Source: Larix sibirica (lineage: Eukaryota > Streptophyta > Pinopsida > Pinales > Pinaceae). Taken from it: 22,744 nucleotides of DNA. Positions 1 to 8,331 of the stretch are shown here, one piece after another. The notes under the pieces were generated by a model that was given only the letters and a program-made list of their open reading frames with translations, made no database searches and was not told where the DNA came from. Both the position numbers and the translations under genes were made by a program. Each line of letters starts with the position of its first letter. Position 1 is the stretch's first letter. The DNA is taken from contig NWUY0300006696.1 in the NCBI GenBank assembly GCA_004151065.3, positions 6,355-29,098 of the forward strand. Direction: 5' to 3'.

Positions 1-381
1 ACACCAAGATATAGAGAAACCCTTAAGGTAGGGTAACACCATCAAATACTCCTTAAGGAAGAAATCACTCCACAAGCCATGCTTGTACAATAATAATCTC
101 CAACATGACTAATACAATGATACTCATCTCTATTTATACTTTCTCATGAGTATACTTAGGGGTCTATGCCTTATTATTATATTATTTCTTCTAACCCCCA
201 ACCACCAAGTGGACCATATTTCATTATTAATGGCCACATTACATTAATTACCCCCATTGGGTACACATTACATAGTTTATTCTCTTTTAGGTACCCATTA
301 CATCATTTATTCACCTTAAGTACCTCCCTAGGTACCCCTTATTACCCCCCCATAGGTATATAACACTTTGCTTACCCAACA
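1..381 (-). repeat. Probable partial LTR (U3/R-like), cut by window edge
   Basis: Read on the minus strand this stretch begins at a TGTTGGG-type terminus (complement of the CCCAACA ending at 381), runs through about 240 bp of AT-rich sequence, and reaches a good TATA box (complement of ctatttatac, about 129-138) in the last third. That layout, a TG-start, a U3-like region and then a TATA box, is typical of a plant LTR. The other LTR end and the element body would lie left of position 1, so neither CA terminus, primer site nor coding region can be seen. An ordinary AT-rich promoter-like sequence is the alternative. Low certainty. Confidence 0.35.
128..139 (-). promoter_or_regulatory. TATA box of the partial LTR
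   Basis: The minus strand reads GTATAAATAGAG, an excellent match to the plant TATA consensus. It lies about 245 bp downstream of the TG-type terminus at 381, where a plant LTR promoter could sit. No transcript evidence is available. Confidence 0.4.
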
Positions 382-1702
382 CACAACCTTTAAAACTACG
401 ATGTAGCTACCAAAGCAGAGGATCTTGCATCGGAGGTAAGAAGCAGGTACTGCTAGGTTCTACACTACATTTTTTCCCTTTCATACTTAGTTTTCCATAG
501 GCGGCGATTGGAGGTAATACTATGTTTCTTGTCCATCCATTAGGGTGAAGGCAGAGTGTCCTTCTGCCGGAGGTACGTTTTGTTTTCCTGCACGCATTTG
601 TACTTTCTTGTTTATTTTTTTATGACTGATGTCTTCGTGGGTGCAGGTTACCGTTAGCACAATCTGAGCGGGGAGTATTCATGTTGTCTTGGTTTCACTT
701 GGGTGAACCTGGAATATTGAAAGTTGCATAGGGTCACGTAAACCTCATGTTCTTATGGGTTGAATTGGCCGCTACCTATTGTACTTGATGATTGTTCAAA
801 TTCCACTACTTAATAAACAAAGCCTATTTGGGCATATCCGTGTCTTTCCTCCCCTCTATTATTCCGCTTCACCGCTTTTTTTATGTTTGTTTTCCATTTT
901 GCATCTGTAATGTTTATGTACATGGATTGTAAATATTATTTATGCTTTCTTTAACTATACATAAAATTATGTTTTTTTATTAACTGTACATACAAATCTT
1001 TTTTCTTTTTTCTTTTTTAATCTTTAGCCACAAGGTGTCCTGATGCTCTGTTTTTTAAGCTAAAGTAGTCATCATGTACTATTTTTTGTAATCTCTTGTA
1101 TTATACAATTTGCAAAACATGTTGAGCTAGATTTTACTGAATGTTAAATCTGCAAAGTTTCAACTTATTAAATTGATTTTAGTGCATCAAAGGAACTTTG
1201 ATTTCAAACTGCATTTAAAAATCCAAATTTTAGTGAAATGAGATATCTCTTTTTGCACAATGGAAGCGACTTTACGGATTAACTCAGGCGTTACTCATTT
1301 ATCTAGTTAAATTAGTTCATTAATGGAACTCAGAATTTGAATGCATTTTATAATTCCAAAATGACACAAAATCGCGATATTTATTTACACATTGAAAACA
1401 ATTGTTTAAATTTACTTTTGCATCATGATAGATTCAATTGTTTCTACATTCTTGTACTAACGACTAAAGCTTTATTTTTTTTTCAGAAAATTAATTGCAT
1501 AATACATTTTGTAAACATTTTTCAATTGTTTCCTTTCGTCATTTAGTTAGTTAGTTAATTACATCTTCATAATAAATGCATGCATGCTTAAATAGTTTGC
1601 ATTTAGTTTTATTAATGGACTAATGCTTATGTTTTCAAGGGATTTGTGCATTTAATCATACACATCTTATCACACTCTAATTCATTAATACACTTAATAT
1701 CA
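382..1702. other. AT-rich non-coding stretch
   Basis: No gene or recognisable domain is seen on either strand. The sequence has many T runs (for example around 973 and 1000-1020) and a short TTAG repeat near 1545-1558. Open stretches are short and have no coding character. The part from 382 to about 850 is richer in G and C and contains GGAGGTA-like motifs resembling splice donors near 430-440, 510 and 570, but no coding exon could be built around them. Confidence 0.6.
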
Positions 1703-3092
1703 TTATCGACTTTGCGAATCATATCTATCTGAGGGCTCTAAATACAACCCGGGGTTCCATACCCCTTCATCCCCTTGACCAACCCTCCAAGGGTGTTTAC
1801 AATGTTGTTGCCAGAACTGTGTCATTTTGTGCATCAACAATATGTTTTCTAGGAGAGTGCTTTGTGAGCTCAAAGAGGCATCTCCATCTTTTGTATACAA
1901 CCTTTAAAAGTGCTCTCTCGCCGTTGTCTTAATTTCCTCATACTTTGTGAGATGGGTGCTATCTTGTATAGAGATCTCCTTGACCATGTTTATGTGCTCC
2001 TTGGCTCTAGCCTATTGATGGAAAAAGGCTTTGTTTTTGTCGTCAGCTTTAATCCAGAGGCTTTGAGACTTCAACCTCCATAATTCCTCTTCTTCCATTT
2101 TAGCCTTGTAAAATGAAATCATATTTCTCTTTCTATATTTTGAAGATGAGGGGTAATTTTGGCAGTCTCCATTTGTGATTGAATAAATTCTAGCTTGGCC
2201 GCTACCTCTTTTATTTTGCAATATGGTGGAGTGTATGCACTTTTTCCCTAGGCTTTAAGCATGACTTTAACTCTTTTAATCCTTTTCTCCCATACAAAGG
2301 CGTGGGATCCATTGACTGGCAGGTTCCAGGAATTGGAGATATTGGTGAAAGCACGGGGGTCATTGAGCCACAAAGGGTTGAAGTGGAAGGGGATTGATCC
2401 AAGGTTCAGAGTGTCATGAATGGAGAGGAGGATTGGTTTGTGGTCATAAATGGTGGAGGGGAGAATCTTTGAAGTGAGATCGAGATTTTCAAGGAAGAAG
2501 TCACTATGTAAGAGGAAGTGATCAAGGCGGGATGCGATGTGACCGGGGACATTTCTTCGGCAGGGCCATGTAAAGTTTCCATTTGCAGGCTTGAGATCTA
2601 TGAGATTCCAGTCTGAGATCAAGTACTCCATAAGTTCTATGTGTGGATCTCGCACTATATTTCCTCCCCTCTTTTGTTTATTGTTTAGGACAAGATTGAA
2701 ATATCCAACTACTATGCTATTTTGCACAATTGTTGTGTTTGTGAGATCCTGCAAGGAAGACAAACATACTTCTTTTTCTTTGAAATATGTGGGCATATGA
2801 ATATTTAAAATGCTATATTTAGTACCTATATTTTGGTGGATGAGGGATTTTAAAATCCAATGTTGAGAGAGCAGATGGATTTCAATCCTTAATATACCGT
2901 GATCCCATAGGGTGTAGATACCACTAGAGGCCCCTCGAGAATTGATTGCTTTCCCTTACATTTGGCCCACTTATTTTTTGCCAGATCCAACATATCCCTG
3001 AACTCTAACTTTCTCTCATGGAGCAGTATTATTGTTGGTTTTTGTTTTGATATTAAGTCTTTTAGGGTTGATTCTTTGAATTTGCTTCCCAT
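1703..3092 (-). pseudogene. L1-type LINE ORF2 fragment: endonuclease plus linker, no reverse transcriptase
   Basis: The conceptual product starts with the endonuclease/exonuclease/phosphatase-fold endonuclease that nicks target DNA for LINE integration. Visible blocks in order: GMGSKFKESTLKDL and KPTIILLHERKL (N-terminal beta strand with the conserved Glu) at about 3090-2990; GYFNLVLNNKQKRGG at about 2710, where the usual GDFN Asp is replaced by Tyr; SRLDHFLLHSDF at about 2530; and DHKPILLS at about 2440. Between 2221 and 2012 the typical plant-L1 linker follows (EEELWRLKSQSLWIKADDKN, then FFHQ), and near 1880-1820 the next segment (DGDASLSSQSTLLENI). Stops and frameshifts break the reading frame several times. 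The reverse transcriptase that should come next is absent below about 1800. Family placement is confident; the element is dead. Confidence 0.85.
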
Positions 3093-3230
3093 CCCTCAAT
3101 AATTCAAGAAACGATGTTCATCATTTATATTTTTATGGCTTGTTTCCTCCCCCTTTTCGAGGAGCTCTATTTCCTAGATTTCTCATAATACTGTTGCTTC
3201 CAAGCATTTTATCAATGGTTGTTTGGGTAC

Positions 3231-4550
3231 CTAGAGATTTTTCTTTGTTTGACTCTTCCTCCCGTCTTTCCTTTGTTGATTTCCTTCCTTTTTTTTATGC
3301 CTTTCTTCTTCCGTACCTTCCTCAATTTCCTCTTCTTCTACCTGTTGTTGAGTTTTCCTTTTGGTTCGGATTATGGTTGGTTGGATTGGTTTAGGAAGGA
3401 GTTCATCTTCTTCCAAATCGTCTAGAATGAAAGAGAAAGAAGGATTGAAGGGGCTCTTAGAACTCTTGTTAGGGAGCCTCAGGTACTATTTCTTCTAAGG
3501 ATGCTTATTTAAGATTCAGGGTGGAGTATTTGTTGGGACTTGCTAATAGATTAATTTTGGAGGAGGAGAACCTTGAAAAATTGCAACATAGGACTATGAA
3601 AAAGTGAGGGGAGAAGAGGGGATCGATTGAGAGGAGGGGAGGGGGAATGGACAAAGTAGGTTGGGAAAAGGCGGAAAGAAAAGAAGGGGGCTGGAAGCCA
3701 CTACATTCTTCTTGATGGATATGTTTTTTTTAACCTTTTTCCATTGATCTTCTTTTTCCTAAGTTGTTGGAGCAACGTTTTGGTTTAACTTGCAATACTT
3801 CGTGAAATGCTCGTATTCATGACAAGTATTTCACCCAAAGGACGGTTGTTCATAGTCCAATTTCTGAAGATGTTTCCAGTTGTATAGCGAGATAAGAACA
3901 ACTTTTGGCCGTCCTTTTTCAAGATCGAATTCTACGCAGATTCAAGCACAGGCGAACATTCAATTCTTTGGTTCATATTTGTCTATATGTTTTCCAATTT
4001 TATTCTCTATATCTTTCAGAGATTCATCTCCCTAATAGCGAAGTGGGATATGCAGGAGGCGCACCCACACTTGGACTGTTGACGGGACATCTAGCTCTTG
4101 ATCAAAGTCTGGAGTCCATCGGTTTAGATACATTCCTCGATTTTCATAGAAGTATGACATGTTTTTGAAGATCAAATCCCTATCTTCCTTGAGTTCGAAA
4201 TGGAATGCATAGAATCCTCTCCCACACAAATAATGTGAAACCTTACCTTTGAATAGAACCATCCAGTTATTTTGGATCCATTTCACCATATTCCTTGGTG
4301 AGAGCCAAATGTTAGTGAACTCCCCTATCAAGCCTCGCTCTGAGAGTGCCATGACCATGGCTCGAGAGGATGTGTGCGGGAATTTGAATTCTAGAATTTC
4401 ATCTAATTTCTTAACGAACTTCGAAGAAATTGGTCTTTTTGATGGTACTAGTGAAGATATCAAGGCCTAAAAGGCTGCGACATCAAGATCCGAAGGAGGA
4501 GTTTGGCCTCCTCTAGTGGCCAAGGCCATGAGAGATGCGATTGAATGCAT
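3231..4550 (-). pseudogene. L1-type LINE ORF1 fragment with DUF4283 domain
   Basis: The main block (about 4463-4032) encodes a DUF4283-type domain, the N-terminal domain of the nucleic-acid-binding ORF1 protein of plant L1 elements. Diagnostic pieces are WIQNNWMVLFKGKVSHYLCG, GRGFYAFHFELKEDRDLIF, YLNRWTPDFDQELDVPSTV and VWVRLLHIPL. Upstream, the same frame extends past one TAG (4467-4469) to start codons at 4529 or 4550, giving a leader with MALATRGGQTPPSDLD. From 4031 to about 3420 the frame is lost. At 3416-3231 a strongly charged Glu/Lys-rich segment (EEEEIEEGTEEERHKKK) resembles the low-complexity C-terminal part of ORF1. No CCHC zinc knuckle was found. ORF2 of the same element follows about 140 bp downstream, the normal LINE order. 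Confidence 0.8.
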
Positions 4551-5970
4551 TGGCTAGGGTCGAGGTGGCTCACAATAGTGTGATTTTATTATTTTACATT
4601 AATATTGATGCAAATCAGGATGAGAATCCCTATCCATTCCTTCCAAACTATCAACCTCTTCATTATTCCTATTTCACTTCACCCCACTACTTGGAAACTT
4701 CTATTGTGCATTTTAATTCAGTACTTCACACTTTTTGCTTGAGTTTGCTTGAATATCTATTCATGATCATTTAAAGTTTGCTTGTGTTCAGTACGGTTGC
4801 TTCAACCTTTGAGTTTCTTTACCAAGTTCTAGGTTTCTTAAAGTTGAATGCATTTAGAGTTGAAGGCACCTTGTTATTTTTTACATTAAAAAAAAGACTT
4901 TGGAACCATGCAATTCCAGTGGATTCCTACAAGCTTACCTTTCTAGGTTGCTAATATCAACACAAAGTCAACAAAAATACATTTCTTTTGATTATTGATA
5001 GTTCTCTTCATAATTTTTTTGTCGTGCTTCATTTGTGTATTTTAGGATTACTGCTCCTCTTGTAGGTTGGTTTTTTTTTTGCTCTTCTCCTTTTGCATGT
5101 TCATTTGCAAGTTAAATTTGGATAAGTTGCATAACATTGCTTAAAAAATGTTGTAAAATAGAAAATTACACTCCTTTTTGCTTCACTTTTTAGTTAGCAC
5201 AATCATTCCATGCACTTTTCCTTTTCCTTTTCCAGTTTGTACATATTTCAATTTCACATTTATCATAGCTTCCTTTAATTTTGTAGGTTAGATTAATATT
5301 TTTGCTTTCCAAATCCAGTATTTCCTTTTAGTTATTTCAATCCCGAGGTGTATAAATCTAAGTCAAAAAAATGGGGAACCGCCACCTTCACTTTCAAGTT
5401 GAAAGATTCTTGAGTCTCAAAAATGCAGAATCCTAGTTGGGAAGCCCCACCACCAGTGCTCTAGTAAGACTTCTTGTCAAATAGATGTTTCGCTTGAGGA
5501 TGTAATCTTGAAGGACCTAATTTGATAGTTTAGACTTCCTACCCCTGCCACCAATAGAAAGTCTCTCACTTTGGAGTTAGGGCATGCTAATTATGTGGGG
5601 TCATGCTAATTCTGCAAGGGGACACCTAATAAATGAAACTCATATAATCTAATGAAGATACTTTGTTAACCACACAAATTCACTCAAATCTACATAAATG
5701 ACTTGTTGATTTGTGTATGCATTTGTCAATAAGTATAGTATCTCATTTAAATCGACAAGGAAAAGAATGTAAATATAACTTTTAATGATTAGTGACTAAA
5801 ATAAGGTTCTATTGAAAAAAGTTGAATTCTTATACAAATAAATACCGATTCACCAACAAGAACTTCAGCACCCCACCTTTCATCCTCTTTTATAATATTT
5901 TTAATTTAATAATATAAGCTCTCATATCCAATAATTATGTCTCAAAGTCATTATTTGTACCTTTTATTTC
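4551..5970. other. AT-rich non-coding stretch
   Basis: No supportable gene was found. The right flank of the LINE ORF1 could include its 5' UTR, but nothing marks a boundary. T runs occur near 5070 and mixed C/T blocks near 5215-5240. The segment 5380-5600 is less AT-rich and has a short direct repeat (catgctaatt, at about 5583 and 5602), but every frame is stopped frequently. Open stretches here have no recognisable family. Confidence 0.6.
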
Positions 5971-6693
5971 TTGTCTATAGCCTTTCTTTTTTGGGTCAAC
6001 ATAGTGCATGGAACTCAAGTATTTCATTCAGTTAGAAGCTCATACAACTCATCCCTCCAAATATGGACAAGAAATATGTTATGCTTTTGTGGATCATGTA
6101 GCATTGTCGAATGGGATGAGTGTCAATTTTTAGAGTGGGTTACTACATGGGACTGAGTCATTCTTGGCATCGATACACGTGTGGTCAATGAAATAACCCC
6201 TTTGGAAGAGAATCAAACTGAAATTTCTGCAGATTATGATCACATATCAGATTTTGTAAAGTAGGTACAAATTGCTTTATTTAAGGTTTTCATTACAAGT
6301 TTCATTATGCCAATAAATTTGATTATTATTACATGCTCCTCCTTTTTTAACATATGCCATGTATACTTCTTGTTTCATTTTATAGGTCACATATACATAG
6401 TGGTTTCCCCAAAAAATAATGCATGGGGCTCTATCTATTGGTTGGCACGTTGCCTAGATGAGAAGCAAACCCTCCTCGAACTAATAACAAATGATGAAAA
6501 TAATGAATTTATGACAAGCTCAATGGTTGTTAAAGGTGAATACTTGACACTAGGTACACAACAAAAGAATACGGATGGGTATGTATATTAGGATTACAGG
6601 ATAAGAACTGTTGTATACCACTTCACCAACTTAATATTTGGTACAAACATAAAGTTACGTACACTTGCTAAAAAATATAAGACACATGTGTGA
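5971..6693 (+). pseudogene. Broken coding fragment of unknown family
   Basis: Two blocks with coding character lie on the plus strand. The first (5971 to about 6260) carries WTRNMLCFCGSCSIVEWDEC, then after one TGA at 6154 a long acidic stretch (VVNEITPLEENQTEISADYD). The second (6386-6693) reads GHIYIVVSPKNNAWGSIYWL, ARCLDEKQTLLELI, SSMVVKGEYLTLGTQQ and VVYHFTNLIFGTNIKLR, interrupted only by a TAG near 6589. Between them is about 125 bp of AT-rich sequence ending in a pyrimidine tract and AG at 6384-6385, which resembles an intron, but no GT donor restores the frame. The second block resembles a small beta-rich module; I do not recognise the family. It could be a retained fragment of a host gene or of another transposon. 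Confidence 0.5.
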
Positions 6694-7083
6694 TACTTCT
6701 TACCTTACTCTGGTCATGAGAAATCGATGGATATAGTTAGCAGTAGAGATTATCCAGATGACTTAATGGATTAAGTGATGCAAGGAATATGTTTTTATTT
6801 TCAGGTTCTCATTATATGTTCATTTTCACTCTATTGTTATTTTGCAGCATAAATGTTTTCTTTGTAAATATAAAAAGTGTGTCTAGCAAAAAATAAGAAT
6901 ATAGGTAGCAATTTGATATCATCAATGCTCCATCCTTGTTTACCCTACATTGGCTTCCTTTGTTGAATCATGATCCCCTTGCAGAATTGGATGCTAGTAC
7001 CATTACCTCAAGGTCCAAATTGATTCATCTAGACAATGTGCCATTCTTTAATGCCACAATCCTACTAAATAATTGGATAAAGA
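6694..7083. other. AT-rich spacer without a recognisable gene
   Basis: Nothing could be assigned. A 100-codon plus-strand open frame beginning at 6936 exists only because its second half runs through the GAT/ATC-rich tract after 7100, which has few stops; its first half matches nothing I recognise. Confidence 0.6.
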
Positions 7084-7581
7084 TCAAAATATTTATGAAC
7101 CAAAGAGTCATTGTCATTACCACTCTCGTCATTGTCATATTCATTGCCATCTTCATCATCATCATCATTGTCGTCATCATCATCTTCATTTTCATTGTCA
7201 TCATCATCGCCGTCATCATCATCATAGTTTGTCCCTGAGATGTACTTAGCTGAAGATAGTGCATGCAAGGGCATGATGAGGCTCAAATTTTATAGACTTT
7301 AGAGCTAAATCTGTGTAGAATTGAGATATAANTCAAAATATTTATGAACCAAAGAGTCATTGTCATTACCACTCTCGTCATTGTCATATTCATTGCCATC
7401 TTCATCATCATCATCATTGTCGTCATCATCATCTTCATTTTCATTGTCATCATCATCGCCGTCATCATCATCATAGTTTGTCCCTGAGATGTACTTAGCT
7501 GAAGATAGTGCATGCAAGGGCATGATGAGGCTCAAATTTTATAGACTTTAGAGCTAAATCTGTGTAGAATTGAGATATAAA
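7084..7581. repeat. Exact 249-bp tandem duplication with N at the junction
   Basis: Copy 1 is 7084-7332 and copy 2 is 7333-7581. By eye they match at every base, except that the last base of copy 1 is the ambiguous N at 7332 (an A in copy 2). Each copy contains the GAT-rich tract and the first about 105 bp of the LTR. Perfect identity with an N exactly at the join, next to LTRs that differ by roughly a tenth, suggests two overlapping contig ends placed side by side rather than a biological duplication. Confidence 0.9.
7094..7225 (-). repeat. GAT-rich simple repeat coding an Asp-rich tract
   Basis: On the minus strand this is a degenerate GAT/GAC/AAT triplet array. In one frame it reads as almost pure acidic residues (NYDDDDGDDDDNENEDDDDD, then NDDDDEDGNEYDNDESGNDN), followed by DSLVHKYF. 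The interruptions (GGC, AAC, GAA, TAT) mean it is an imperfect microsatellite. It directly abuts the 3' end of the LTR and recurs at about 7343-7474 in the second duplicate. It may be the remains of an acidic exon into which the element inserted, or simply a microsatellite target. An open frame entering it from the LTR side is chance. Confidence 0.6.
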
Positions 7582-8028
7582 TCGAATACTTCTTGAAGTG
7601 CTTTGTAGGCACTAAATTATGAACTAATTTTGAACATATAAAATCATTTCAGAGGAATTTTATAGAGTGTGACAATGCTTTGGATCTAAGCGAACATGTA
7701 TTTTAGCATATAGAACAAATGCAGATATAAGAGGTGCCTGCGGGACAAATCTCTTACACTTAATGACAACATAAACCTACTGAGATTTTGTGAAAATAAT
7801 TCGATAGTTTATAACAAAATTTAAACATCTCATGATTTTTATGAATTTATAGGCAACATGACATACACAGAAGCAACAATAAAAGAAAAATTTGGATACT
7901 GCTGGATCATATGGATATCCCGAAACTAGACCAGAGGTCAAAACAATGAAATCTATGTTATCAATTTCAACATTCAACACTATATTTATATCAATGACAC
8001 AAATAAGGCTGAATCTGATGCTTAATGC

Positions 8029-8034
8029 TTTATT
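8029..8034 (-). terminator. Poly(A) signal in the 3' LTR
   Basis: AATAAA on the minus strand, conserved at 19887-19892 in the other LTR and about 200 bp downstream of the TATA box. This is the position expected for ending an LTR-retrotransposon transcript. Confidence 0.4.
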
Positions 8035-8235
8035 AATCTCTCATGAAAGATCTACATAGACTTGAAAAGGTATGACAAAACTGAAGAAGAACAAAATACA
8101 AAGAAAGAACATCTGTGCAACACTCTACAATCTTGATCTCATAAACTTTTATTACACACAAAACAATCCATCGACTCAACAATCCTAGAGACCCCTCCAA
8201 AAATTGTTAGTGTTGATTACTGAGCTTAAATTGCA

Positions 8236-8242
8236 TTATATA
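8236..8242 (-). promoter_or_regulatory. TATA box in the 3' LTR
   Basis: The minus strand reads GGCTATATAATGC. It is aligned with the TATA box of the other LTR and would have driven element transcription leftward, out into the 7-kb region. Confidence 0.5.
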
Positions 8243-8331
8243 GCCTTCTAGTGGTAATTGTTTTCAGTTGTCTTGAATTGATTTGTAACAAACTTGTAAA
8301 TATTTCACTTTCACTTTATTTTTGTAACTAC

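Larger units (their letters stand above)
1703..4550 (-). mobile_element. Degenerate L1-type LINE, 3' part missing
   Basis: ORF1 then ORF2 in the same orientation with a short gap is the standard non-LTR retrotransposon layout of plants. The copy keeps the 5' portion (ORF1, endonuclease, linker) but has lost reverse transcriptase, RNase H/zinc finger, 3' UTR and poly(A) tail. No target-site duplication could be assigned. The left limit is where recognisable protein similarity ends, not a proven junction. Retention of the 5' end with loss of the 3' end is opposite to the usual 5' truncation of LINE copies, so a later deletion or replacement is likely. Confidence 0.8.

Noticed and set aside
3140-3425. 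Hydrophobic plus-strand ORFs resembling membrane proteins
   Set aside because: They are the complement of the Glu/Lys-rich end of LINE ORF1 (TTC/CTT-rich on this strand), hence artificial.
7084-7225. CRISPR-like or satellite array
   Set aside because: The repeats are triplets without spacers, and the 249-bp unit occurs only twice with an N at the join.
6936-7238. 100-codon plus-strand ORF ending in an Ile/Val-rich tract resembling a membrane segment
   Set aside because: The hydrophobic part is the reverse complement of the GAT microsatellite; no coding evidence.
7777-7980. Cys/Phe-rich ORF in the LTR, with a counterpart at 19617-19883
   Set aside because: Shared only because the LTRs are homologous; lengths and frames differ and it lies in the R/U5 region without recognisable family.
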